A program made the translations under genes and the position numbers. Positions 1-7,704 of a stretch of DNA of 64,000 bases are shown in pieces. The notes below the pieces were generated by a model. That model was not told where the DNA came from and searched no databases. It saw only the letters and a program-made list of their open reading frames with translations. The DNA is from Candidatus Latescibacterota bacterium (GTDB taxonomy: Bacteria; JAAXHH01). Positions within the stretch are counted from its first letter, which is position 1. Each line of letters starts with the position of its first letter. Where the stretch lies: NCBI GenBank assembly GCA_012270975.1, contig JAAXHH010000034.1, positions 124,001 through 188,000 on the forward strand. Direction: 5' to 3'.

Positions 1-270
1 GAGCGTGCTCACCGGATCCAGAATCGCATCCACGGCGGGGCCGATGCCCGGGATATTGCTCAGCACGTCCATGCCCGCGGCCGCGCCGACGGCGATGGTA
101 ACCGCCAGGTAGCCCGTCGCGTCTTCCGCGTCAACCGCCATGTGCGCGTAGAGCAGGCCGAGAACCGCCATCGCCATCATGGTCAGTGCCGAGGAAATCA
201 GGGCACCGGGGAACAGCCCTTCGATTACCGCCAGAATGACTGCAATGATAATGACTATCCGTGTTGCCAT
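1..270 (-). CDS. Small membrane protein, paralogue of the next gene (partial, runs off the left edge)
   Basis: The ATG at 270 is preceded by AGGAGG with 8 bases between. The 90 codons visible have no stop, so the C-terminus lies outside the window. The protein opens with MATRIVIIIAVILAVIEG, a hydrophobic segment, followed by a second membrane segment, the motif VDAEDATGYL, a third hydrophobic stretch VTIAVGAAAG, and SNIPGIGPAVDAILDP. It matches the neighbour at 368-697 along its whole length, especially from VDAEDAT to LDP, so the two are tandem duplicates 97 bases apart on the same strand. I recognise no family. Small size and about three membrane segments suggest an inner-membrane protein of unknown role. 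Confidence 0.7.
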   Translation of the reverse strand, partial: MATRIVIIIAVILAVIEGLFPGALISSALTMMAMAVLGLLYAHMAVDAEDATGYLAVTIAVGAAAGMDVLSNIPGIGPAVDAILDPVSTL

Positions 271-367
271 GTATCTAACCTCCTGAATCGTTTGGTCGTC
301 TCAAATCATGGTATTCCGGTCGGGGAAGCGGCGGAATCGTAACCGCCGGTCCGCCGTGCGGCGTTCG

Positions 368-697
368 TCAGCCTTTGATCCGGTTTACCGTGCGAATGAC
401 CAGAATGGAAGCCACACTGGCATACAGGGCTGAACTGGCCGGATCGAGCATAGCGTCTAGGTAAGTACCGATGGCCGGGATGCTGCTCAACGCGTCCGCT
501 CCCGCCGCGGCACCGACGGCAATGGTCACGACGAGATAATCGGTAGCGTCCTCCGCGTCGACTCCCGTGATACCATAGACGACACCCAGAATGACAATCA
601 GTATCATCATCACCCCGCCATCGTCCATCATGCCACCCGCTAAGCCCTGAATAATCGCCAAGAGGGCGATCACTAAAACTATTACTCGGTTCAGCAT
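368..697 (-). CDS. Small three-segment membrane protein of unknown family
   Basis: 109 residues. ATG at 697 with an AGGAGG eight bases upstream, one of the best ribosome sites in the window. Hydrophobic segments lie at about 3-22, 29-45 and 55-67, with a fourth weaker one at 88-102. The central motif VDAEDATDYL and the following GAAAGADALSSIPAIG are shared with the truncated paralogue immediately downstream. The C-terminus ends in a short basic tail (RTVNRIKG). No catalytic residues or known domain are apparent. The pair may be cotranscribed. The identical acidic motif between hydrophobic segments hints at a conserved structural or ion-interacting role, which is only inference. Confidence 0.75.
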   Translation of the reverse strand: MLNRVIVLVIALLAIIQGLAGGMMDDGGVMMILIVILGVVYGITGVDAEDATDYLVVTIAVGAAAGADALSSIPAIGTYLDAMLDPASSALYASVASILVIRTVNRIKG

Positions 698-1114
698 GTC
701 TACCTCCTAGAGGAGAGAGATTTTGTCACCAGGCCCGCGCACGAGACCGCGCACACGTACCTGTGACGGGAAACGACGGCGAGACGAACTTGCGTCGAGT
801 TACGCACAGCAAACCCCACCTGTCGCTAACTTCCTTCGCAACGATTCAGTCGGACGTGCGCGTCCGCACGTCATCGACTGCCTTCAGAAGCCTGGTCGGA
901 GTCCTGCGAATCGGGCCTGTTTCCCCGATGGTTCTATTGCGTTTTTTGGGTTATGTAACCAATAAATAACGGAAGGAAAGTACTGTCAAGGGTAATTGTA
1001 TTGTTTGCCGCAAAAAAACACCAGAAATCCGGTTGTTTTACGACAATACAACATGCTGCGCGTGCGTCCTTGTCCGGTTCCGGATCTAAATGGTATCGAG
1101 GAAGAACGCGTAAT
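698..1114. other. 417-base intergenic region with two inverted repeats and no convincing gene
   Basis: No reading frame here has both a ribosome site and protein-like composition. A perfect inverted repeat with 8-base arms and a 4-base loop lies at 853-872 (GACGTGCG, CGTC, CGCACGTC). It is not followed by a T-run, so it is not a standard terminator. A second short palindrome, GGTTATGTAACC, lies at 949-960. The region separates the leader of the small membrane gene from the 3' end of phoR, both on the minus strand. Confidence 0.5.
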
Positions 1115-2977
1115 TCAAGTCATTCCACCCGTTGAAGTTCCGGCGACTGCCTCGCGGTCCGATCGGGGCTGGTCCTCCGATTCGCCCGCCGCCTTCTCTT
1201 CCGACCAGACGGGGAGCGAAAGGAAGAAGCTCGCGCCTTCGCCGACCCGGCTTTCGACCCAGGCCCGGCCATTCAGCAGTTCCATGGTATGGCGGACGAT
1301 CGCGAGGCCGAGGCCGGTTCCCCCCAGCGCCCTCGATCGCGCGCGGTCCACCCGGAAGAATCGTTCGAAGATCCGCGGCAGGGCGTCAGACGGAATACCG
1401 GGACCCGTATCGGCTACGGACAGGACGATTTCGTCGCCCCGTTCCGCGATGCTTACGGTGATCGATCCGCCGTCCTCGGTATACTTGACGGCGTTGTCGA
1501 CCAGGTTGGTGAGCGCCCGCTCCATCAATGCGGCGTTGCCGCGCGCCGGCCTTTCCGTCTCGAACCTGAGGGCAAACTTCAGATGCTTGCGGGCGATCTG
1601 CTCCGCGAATCCCTCCGCGACCCGTTCGGACACCCGGTCGAGGCGACAGGCCGCGATTTCGACCTCGTACTGTCCGGATTCGATCCGGGAGAGTTGGAGG
1701 AGATCCTCGACCAGCGCCTGTAACCGGTCGGTATGGTGCAATATGGAGTTGACGAACCGGCGCAACGCGGTCGTATCGTCCATCGCGCCGTCCAGCAGGG
1801 TCTCGACATAGCCCTTGATGGAGGTCAGGGGGGTCCTGAGCTCGTGGGAGACGTTGGCCACGAAGTCCTTCCGAACCTGCTCGAGGTGCCGCAGTTCGGT
1901 CATGTCGTGGAACACGGCGACCACGCCGTGAAGCTGCTTACCGATGCGTACGGGCGTGAGATGCACCTGGAAGATGCGCTGGCTCCACTCCAGCGCCAGG
2001 TCGAACACGGCATCCTCGTTCAGGGACGGCGCAGAGTCGATCGCGGCGTCCACCGCGCTTTGCAGGTCATGGTTGCGCACCACCTCGATCGGCCGCTTGT
2101 TCAGACACCAGGCGTCCACCTCCATCATGCGCTTGAAAGCCGGATTGACCATGAGGATCCGGCCGTCCGCGGAGGTTACCATGACGCCTTCCGCCATGCC
2201 CGAGAGCACGGCTTCAAGCTGAGCGTTTTCTTCCCGGATCTGCGAAACCCTCGCTTTCGACTGTTCGGCCATCTCGTTCAGGGCGGCGGCGAGAGAGGCC
2301 AGCTCGGCGTGGGCCGGCGCGGAAGCCGTGACCTCGAGATCGCCGGCGGCCTGCCGGAGGGCGACTTCCGTCATGCGTTCGATGGGGCGGGATACCAGCC
2401 TTTCCGTGGCCCAGCTCAGCACGACGCTCAGCAAAAGACCGATGCAAAGGGCGGCAAGCACGATCTTCCATATGTGAGACTCGATCCACTGGAACTGCTG
2501 AAGCGGCAGCGCGACGCGCACGACGCCCCGAACTCCTTCGGTCCGGAAGGGTACCGCCACGTAAGCCATGTCGGTTTCCAGGGTATTGCTGTAGCGGATG
2601 CTGTTACCGACACCCGACGCGGCGGCCTCGATGATTTCGGGCCGGTCGCCGTGGTTTTCCATGAAAGGAACGGCGGAGAGGGGGATGGATGAATCGCCGG
2701 CCACGACGCCGTCTTCCGCAACCACGGTCACCCGGGCGCCGCACTGCTCCGCCAGGCGGTCCGCGATCGGATCGACCGTCCCGGGCGAGAGCGAAGGGAG
2801 CGGCGTGTTTTCGAGGTAGGACTGGATCAGGCGCGCGTCGTGGAGGAGCTGCTGGCGGGTGTGGCCGCTGACATCCCCGCGCAGGGACGTGTTCAGGTAG
2901 ACATAGACCGCGCCGGCCACCACGAGGGTGAAGGCGACGTAGCCGACCAGGATCTTGGTTTGGAGCGAAAACCGCAT
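1115..2977 (-). CDS. phoR: PhoR-type membrane sensor histidine kinase
   Basis: 620 residues from the ATG at 2977; longer frames upstream only overlap phoB. Order: membrane segment 1 (about 8-28), periplasmic sensor region with a dCACHE/PAS-like look (30-165), membrane segment 2 (170-190), HAMP linker (191-245), PAS domain (252-365), HisKA with phospho-acceptor His378 in SHELRTP, and an HATPase domain with N box NLVDNAVKYT, G1 DTGPGIP and G2 GGTGLGLAIV. It would autophosphorylate and pass phosphate to the response regulator encoded 8 bases upstream. The architecture and pairing match PhoR of phosphate-starvation systems, although no pst or phoU gene is in the window, so the signal is inferred. 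All catalytic boxes are intact. Confidence 0.9.
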   Translation of the reverse strand: MRFSLQTKILVGYVAFTLVVAGAVYVYLNTSLRGDVSGHTRQQLLHDARLIQSYLENTPLPSLSPGTVDPIADRLAEQCGARVTVVAEDGVVAGDSSIPLSAVPFMENHGDRPEIIEAAASGVGNSIRYSNTLETDMAYVAVPFRTEGVRGVVRVALPLQQFQWIESHIWKIVLAALCIGLLLSVVLSWATERLVSRPIERMTEVALRQAAGDLEVTASAPAHAELASLAAALNEMAEQSKARVSQIREENAQLEAVLSGMAEGVMVTSADGRILMVNPAFKRMMEVDAWCLNKRPIEVVRNHDLQSAVDAAIDSAPSLNEDAVFDLALEWSQRIFQVHLTPVRIGKQLHGVVAVFHDMTELRHLEQVRKDFVANVSHELRTPLTSIKGYVETLLDGAMDDTTALRRFVNSILHHTDRLQALVEDLLQLSRIESGQYEVEIAACRLDRVSERVAEGFAEQIARKHLKFALRFETERPARGNAALMERALTNLVDNAVKYTEDGGSITVSIAERGDEIVLSVADTGPGIPSDALPRIFERFFRVDRARSRALGGTGLGLAIVRHTMELLNGRAWVESRVGEGASFFLSLPVWSEEKAAGESEDQPRSDREAVAGTSTGGMT

Positions 2978-2985
2978 GACATGGC

Positions 2986-3663
2986 CTACCTGGCGAAGCG
3001 GTAACCTACCCCGCGCACCGTTTCCACCATGCCGCTGGCCTCGCCGAGCTTCTCTCGCAGGCGCTTTACGTGGGCGTCCACGGTACGGCCGTACCCCATG
3101 TAGTCGTAGCCCCACACCACGTCGAGCAGTTCTTCCCGCGTCTGTACCCGGCCGCGGCGCTGATAGAGAATGACCAGCAGTTTGAATTCGGTGGCCGTCA
3201 GGGATACGGCACGGCCCGCAACGGACACGTGGTGACCTTCAACGTCGATGACCAGGGGTCCGACCCGGGCCGGACCCGGGGTTTCCGGTACGGTACGCCG
3301 GCGCAGTATGTTTCGGATGCGGAGGGCGATCTCCCGGGGACTGAAGGGTTTGACCACGTAGTCGTCGGCCCCCAGTTCGAGACCGATGATCCGGTCGATT
3401 TCCTCGCTTTTCGCGGTCAGCATCAGGATGGGAATGGACCTCGTGCGTTCGTCCTGCTTCAGAATGCGACAGACCTCGGTGCCTTCGAGGCCGGGCAGCA
3501 TCAGGTCGAGCACGATGAGGTCGGGCGTATCGTCGCGGGCCTTGTCGAGGGCGGCGGGGCCGTCCGTCGCCACGATCACATCGAAACCCGACTTCTCCAG
3601 GTTGTACTGGATGATTTCCACGATATCCGGCTCGTCGTCGACGACCAGTATCGTCTGTCGCAT
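2986..3663 (-). CDS. phoB: PhoB-type response regulator (receiver plus winged helix)
   Basis: 225 residues, ATG at 3663 with GGGGAG upstream. The receiver domain (1-118) has acid residues Asp9/Asp10, phospho-acceptor Asp53 in VLDLMLPG, the TAK motif (83-85) and Lys105 in VKPFSP. A Trans_reg_C (OmpR/PhoB) DNA-binding domain fills the second half, ending GVGYRFAR, the family's wing. It lies 8 bases before phoR and is clearly cotranscribed with it. Probable transcription factor of the phosphate regulon. I cannot confirm Pho boxes in the window. The identification as PhoB rather than another OmpR-family regulator rests on the PhoR-like partner and overall sequence. Confidence 0.9.
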   Translation of the reverse strand: MRQTILVVDDEPDIVEIIQYNLEKSGFDVIVATDGPAALDKARDDTPDLIVLDLMLPGLEGTEVCRILKQDERTRSIPILMLTAKSEEIDRIIGLELGADDYVVKPFSPREIALRIRNILRRRTVPETPGPARVGPLVIDVEGHHVSVAGRAVSLTATEFKLLVILYQRRGRVQTREELLDVVWGYDYMGYGRTVDAHVKRLREKLGEASGMVETVRGVGYRFAR

Positions 3664-3794
3664 GTTCACTCCCCGGCGTGAGCCCGCCGAATCTCCATAG
3701 TGGTATCGTAAATATATCCGGAGCGGGACCTGTTGAAAATACAAAACAATCCCCGAAACGGCGGCGGTGCCTACCTCCTGATCGCCAGCGGCGC

Positions 3795-4433
3795 CTACTT
3801 CGCCGACGGACACAGGTCGCTCAGCACACATTCGTCGCACTTCGGCCGCCGGGCGACGCACGTCTTCCTCCCGTGGTTCGCGAAGAGATGCCCCAGGCCC
3901 GTCCAGTCCGACTCCGGAACGATCTTCACCAGGTCGGATTCGATCCGGTCGGGGTCGGACTGCTTCGTGAATCCGAGGAGAGCGGACAGTCTTTTTACAT
4001 GGGTGTCCACGGCGATGCCCGGAATGCCGAAAGCGTTCCCGCGCACCACGTTGGCCGTTTTCCGGCCTACGCCTGCCAGGCTGGTGAGATCCCCCATGCC
4101 CGCGGGCACTTCGCCGCCGTGGAGGTCGATCAACGCCTGGCAGCATTTGCGGATATTGGCCGCCTTGCTTCGGTAGAATCCGGTGGTGAAGATATCCGCT
4201 TCCAGCGCCTCGGCGGGCGCTTCCAGGTAGTCTCGGGGGGTCGGATACTTTTCGAAGAGGGATTCCGTGACGATGTTAACGCGGTGGTCCGTGCACTGCG
4301 CCGAGAGGATCGTGGCGATCAGCAGTTCAAAAGGCGAGGTGAAATTGAGCGCCGGCCCCACGTCGGGGTAGGTCTTCTTCAGGCGTTCCAGCACCTCCCC
4401 CATCCGCTCCCGCTGCGCTTTCCTGCTCGGCAT
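3795..4433 (-). CDS. nth: Endonuclease III (DNA glycosylase/AP lyase)
   Basis: 212 residues, the usual family length. It removes oxidised pyrimidines from DNA and cleaves the abasic site. The helix-hairpin-helix reads LAGVGRKTANVV with the catalytic Lys125. The catalytic Asp143 lies in VDTHVKR. The [4Fe-4S] cluster ligands Cys192, Cys199, Cys202 and Cys208 show the C-X6-C-X2-C-X5-C spacing. It lies 131 bases upstream of phoB and 108 bases downstream of the PolX-like gene on the same strand, so two DNA-repair genes are neighbours. Nothing is missing. Confidence 0.95.
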   Translation of the reverse strand: MPSRKAQRERMGEVLERLKKTYPDVGPALNFTSPFELLIATILSAQCTDHRVNIVTESLFEKYPTPRDYLEAPAEALEADIFTTGFYRSKAANIRKCCQALIDLHGGEVPAGMGDLTSLAGVGRKTANVVRGNAFGIPGIAVDTHVKRLSALLGFTKQSDPDRIESDLVKIVPESDWTGLGHLFANHGRKTCVARRPKCDECVLSDLCPSAK

Positions 4434-4541
4434 GCTTAGGGTTCTCCTCGCGGGAACCGGGCCGCGCGGGGACGTCCCGGGCCGTTCCCGTCCTGAAGAC
4501 CGGAGATCCGGATCATCGCCACGGTATCGGACGCGGATCGG

Positions 4542-6263
4542 TCAACTCGCCGCCGTGCGGTGTCTTCCCGCCTTCAGCCCGATGAGTTCGTCCGCTTCCA
4601 GGTGGTTCAGGAGACGGTCCGCCGTCACCCCGCCCTTGCGGACCATGGCAAGCCCGTAGTCCACGTAGTCCAGTTCGTCCACGTGATGGGCGTCGGGGCC
4701 GATGCTGAACCGGGCGCCCCGGGCCATGCCGTAATCGAGATGCCGCCAGTCCAGGTCGAGACGGTGGGGATTCGCGTTGACTTCGATGGCGACGTCGTGG
4801 GCCACCGCTTCATCGATGAGGCGGGCCACGTCCACGGGATAACCGTCCCGGGCCAGCAACAGGCGGCCCGTGGGATGGCCCAGAATGGTGGTATGCGGAT
4901 TCCTGATCGCCCTGACCATGCGTTCGGTCATGTCCGCCTCGGACATGTTGAACATGGAGTGCACGGATGCCACGACCAGGTCGAAAGTGGCCAGGACTTC
5001 GTCAGGGTAGTCCAGGCTTCCGTCGGGAAGGATGTCGGACTCGATGCCCTTGAGGATGCGGAAATCGTCGTACCTGGCGTTCAGGGCATCGATTTCCCGC
5101 TGCTGTTCCATTACCCGTTCGATGCTCAGTCCATGGGCGTATGCCGCGGTCCGGCTGTGATCGCAGACCGCGATGTAGCCGAAACCCCGCGCCCGGGCGC
5201 CTTCGGCCATTTCATGGAGGCTGTGCATCCCGTCGCTGTAGGACGTATGGTTGTGGATCACGCCATGGATGTCTGCCCGGGACGGCAGTTCCGGCAGGCG
5301 GTTTCCCGCGGCCCGGTCAACCTCCTCGCCGCCTTCCCGCAGTTCCGGCGGAACGAACTGGAGGCCGAGTATGTCGTAGAGAACGGGTTCGTCGGGACAG
5401 GGGATCACGGCGTGGTCGCGTATGACGTGCCGGTCGGTGATGGTGATCCCCCGGTCGTCGGCGTGCCGGGCGATGCGGGTACGGTGGCCATCGCTGCCCG
5501 TCCAGTGATACAGCGTAACGGCAAAGGTCTCATCCGGAACGCAATGGACGCGAATGGGCAGTCCGGCAGGTCCGGTGACGGTCACGTCCCGGCCGTCCTC
5601 CTCGTGAACCTGGCCGAAACGATGCAGGATGGGGTGGAGCCTGTCCCGGTCGGGATGGCCCACGACGAGGTCTATTTCGCGGATCACTTCCATCCTGCGC
5701 CGGACGTCTCCCGCGATCTCCACGCGCCATACGTCCGGGTGGCGCAGCAGGTCGTCCACCAGGGATTTCGCCTCGTCCAGTGCGCGGTCCAGGAGGTGGA
5801 GCCCCCGGGACCGCTTGATCAGGTCTATGCCCTTCAGCACGCGCTCCTGGGTCTTGGCGCCGAATCCGTCCAGCTTGACGAGCCGGTTTTCACGGCAGGC
5901 GTATTCCAGCTCCCCCACGGTGTCGATACCCAGATGGTCGTGAATCGTCCGGACTTTCCTGGCGCCGAGTCCCGATATGGTGAGCATTTCCTGTAAGCCG
6001 GCCGGCACGGTCTGAACGAGGGTCTGATGATAACTCGACTGCCCGTCCCGGACGAGTTCGGTTATGTGACGCACCATGGACGCGCCCAGGCCGGGGACCT
6101 TGTCCAGCCGGTCTTGCTTCACCACGTCTTCCACGGGTTCGGACAGCGTTTCCACCCGGCGCGCGGCATTCGCGTAGGCGCGGGTCTTGAAGGTGTTCTC
6201 GCCCTGCAGGATCAGGAGCGACCCGATCTGGCTGAGGATCTTGCCAATCTGCTTGTTGGTCAT
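4542..6263 (-). CDS. polX: PolX-family protein: degenerate polymerase X domain with intact PHP phosphoesterase domain
   Basis: 573 residues, normal length for bacterial PolX. Order: helix-hairpin-helix and thumb-like regions (1-150), polymerase palm (160-320), PHP domain (330-570). The PHP metal ligands are all present: His337/His339, Asp368/His369, Glu408, His435, His463, Asp524/His526. The polymerase palm is eroded. The motif that carries the first two catalytic aspartates reads EID (Glu196, Asp198), and the third, normally V-D-L, reads IRV with Arg238. The GS motif before it is GD (185-186). The inference is a PHP-dependent 3'-5' exonuclease or AP endonuclease in base-excision repair, with little or no polymerase activity. 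Its neighbour is endonuclease III. Confidence 0.9.
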   Translation of the reverse strand: MTNKQIGKILSQIGSLLILQGENTFKTRAYANAARRVETLSEPVEDVVKQDRLDKVPGLGASMVRHITELVRDGQSSYHQTLVQTVPAGLQEMLTISGLGARKVRTIHDHLGIDTVGELEYACRENRLVKLDGFGAKTQERVLKGIDLIKRSRGLHLLDRALDEAKSLVDDLLRHPDVWRVEIAGDVRRRMEVIREIDLVVGHPDRDRLHPILHRFGQVHEEDGRDVTVTGPAGLPIRVHCVPDETFAVTLYHWTGSDGHRTRIARHADDRGITITDRHVIRDHAVIPCPDEPVLYDILGLQFVPPELREGGEEVDRAAGNRLPELPSRADIHGVIHNHTSYSDGMHSLHEMAEGARARGFGYIAVCDHSRTAAYAHGLSIERVMEQQREIDALNARYDDFRILKGIESDILPDGSLDYPDEVLATFDLVVASVHSMFNMSEADMTERMVRAIRNPHTTILGHPTGRLLLARDGYPVDVARLIDEAVAHDVAIEVNANPHRLDLDWRHLDYGMARGARFSIGPDAHHVDELDYVDYGLAMVRKGGVTADRLLNHLEADELIGLKAGRHRTAAS

Positions 6264-6327
6264 GCCTGGTTTCCGTCCTGGCGTGTCCTAGACGTCCTGG
6301 CGCGTTCTCAACGTCCCGGGCGCACGT

Positions 6328-6741
6328 TCAACAGCCTGGCGCGGTTTCTCCGTCCTGGCGCGCGGCGCGGGCATTCCGCCGACAGGCTTCGATGAATTCC
6401 GGCAATCTCTTTACGAACTCCGACCGGGGCACGGCCCGTTCGCAACCCGCCGCACGGGCGCGCGCGAAGGCTTCGGGCCGCGTATGCCGGCCGTAAGCCA
6501 TCATCGGGGTATCCCTGGTCGCTTCGCCGTCCCTCAGATGAGAAATCAAACCCACGGCGTCCGTACGCGAAAGATCGAGATCCACGATGATCGCGGCCGG
6601 CGGGCCACCCTCGGGATCATCCGGGATCTCGCTCGCTTCCGCCGCGAAGAGCGGGTTGCCGCCCAACTGCCGGACGGTCTCCCCGATTTTCGACGAGAAA
6701 AACAGGTCGTCCACCACCACGAGCACGGTATGGTCGGTCAT
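6328..6741 (-). CDS. Stand-alone receiver-like (response regulator) domain, atypical active site
   Basis: 137 residues from ATG 6741, which has GGAG five bases upstream; a GTG one codon earlier is possible. The fold order of a receiver is visible: VLVVVDD at the N-terminus, AIIVDLDLS with the candidate phospho-acceptor Asp54, and a final amphipathic helix. The usual Thr/Ser is replaced in MMAYGRH and the usual Lys-Pro reads PRSEF, so the switch residues are altered. No output domain. It lies upstream of the PolX-like gene and divergent from the iron operon. It could be a non-canonical partner in a two-component pathway; target unknown. Confidence 0.65.
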   Translation of the reverse strand: MTDHTVLVVVDDLFFSSKIGETVRQLGGNPLFAAEASEIPDDPEGGPPAAIIVDLDLSRTDAVGLISHLRDGEATRDTPMMAYGRHTRPEAFARARAAGCERAVPRSEFVKRLPEFIEACRRNARAARQDGETAPGC

Positions 6742-6910
6742 CACGGCTCCAGGGTCATTTCATTCCATACTGGCTGACAGCGCTTCGGCATTCGAATATA
6801 AGGGCAGGATTCTGCAGGAAACAAGCGTATTGTTCAGCCCCGCGCCGCGCACCGCGGATGGATTTGCCCGTCTCCGTTCGGACCGGTTTGGGATTTTCTA
6901 CATCTAATTC

Positions 6911-6939
6911 TTGACATGTATACTATATAACTATATATT
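6911..6939 (+). promoter_or_regulatory. Sigma-70 promoter of the iron operon
   Basis: TTGACA (6911-6916, perfect -35) and TATATT (6934-6939, -10) are separated by 17 bases in a locally AT-rich stretch. The first start codon downstream is at 7015, giving a leader of about 70 bases. The candidate operator overlaps its downstream end. Confidence 0.75.
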
Positions 6940-6953
6940 TAGTCTTGTCTAAA
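6938..6953 (+). promoter_or_regulatory. Candidate DtxR-family operator over the transcription start
   Basis: The 16-base sequence TTTAGTCTTGTCTAAA has matching arms TTTAG and CTAAA around six central bases. It starts inside the -10 hexamer and covers the expected transcription start. Palindromes of this kind and position are used by metal-dependent DtxR/MntR repressors, and the first gene of the operon encodes one, so autoregulation by iron or manganese is likely but inferred. Confidence 0.55.
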
Positions 6954-7014
6954 AATCGTGCCGGCTCGTATCGCGCGGCATGCGGCCGCCGAAATCAGTT
7001 TACGGAAGTCTTCC

Positions 7015-7704
7015 ATGCCCACGCCAGCCACCGAAGATTACCTGAAGGCCATCTACAAGCTGCAGGAAAACGCGGAAGCCGCGTCGACCAATGCCGTCGC
7101 GGACCGGATGGGCGTCTCGGCCGCCTCGGTCACCAACATGATGAAGAGACTGTCGGAGACCGGCCTGGTCGAACACCGGCCCTACCAGGCGATCAGGCTG
7201 ACCGACGCAGGCAGGAAGATCGCCCTCGAAATCATCCGTCACCACCGGTTGCTGGAGGTGTACATGGCGGAAGCGCTCGGGTTTACCTGGGACCAGGTGG
7301 ACGCGGAGGCGGAACGGCTGGAGCACGTGATCTCCGAAGAGTTCGAGGACAAAATCGACGCCATGCTGGGACACCCGACGACGGACCCCCACGGATCGCC
7401 CATACCGGCAAAGGACGGTTCCATAGCCAGGACGGACCACGACCGGCTGTCCGACATGGAACCGGGCCGCACCGTGGTCATTCGCCGTGTGACAGACACG
7501 GACCCGGCCTTGCTCCGTTACCTGGGGAAACTCGGTCTCCGGCCGGGCAACCTCGTGGACGTATTGAACAAAGAGCCCTTCGACGGGCCCGTGCTTCTGC
7601 GCGTGGGCGGCGAGGAACACCACGTGGGGCACCAGGTCGCCAGCAGTGTCCTGGTTGAATGTGTGGCCGGGCAAGAGGAAAACGACCGGCGGGCAGTATC
7701 ATGA
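7015..7704 (+). CDS. DtxR/MntR-family metal-dependent transcriptional repressor
   Basis: 229 residues from the ATG at 7015, where MPTPATEDYLKAIY is the typical family N-terminus. A winged helix (8-65, recognition helix around VSAASVTNMMKRL) is followed by the metal-binding dimerisation domain, with RHHRLLEVY, the ERLEH segment and GHPTTDPHG, and then an SH3/FeoA-like domain at the C-terminus. With Fe2+ or Mn2+ bound it should repress the operon through the palindrome at 6938-6953. It overlaps the next gene by four bases (ATGA). Whether iron or manganese is the co-repressor is not settled by the sequence; the feo genes favour iron. Confidence 0.9.
   Translation: MPTPATEDYLKAIYKLQENAEAASTNAVADRMGVSAASVTNMMKRLSETGLVEHRPYQAIRLTDAGRKIALEIIRHHRLLEVYMAEALGFTWDQVDAEAERLEHVISEEFEDKIDAMLGHPTTDPHGSPIPAKDGSIARTDHDRLSDMEPGRTVVIRRVTDTDPALLRYLGKLGLRPGNLVDVLNKEPFDGPVLLRVGGEEHHVGHQVASSVLVECVAGQEENDRRAVS

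Noticed and set aside
996-1811. Long plus-strand frames over phoR
   Set aside because: They are antisense shadows of a well-supported histidine kinase gene and have no ribosome site or recognisable domain.
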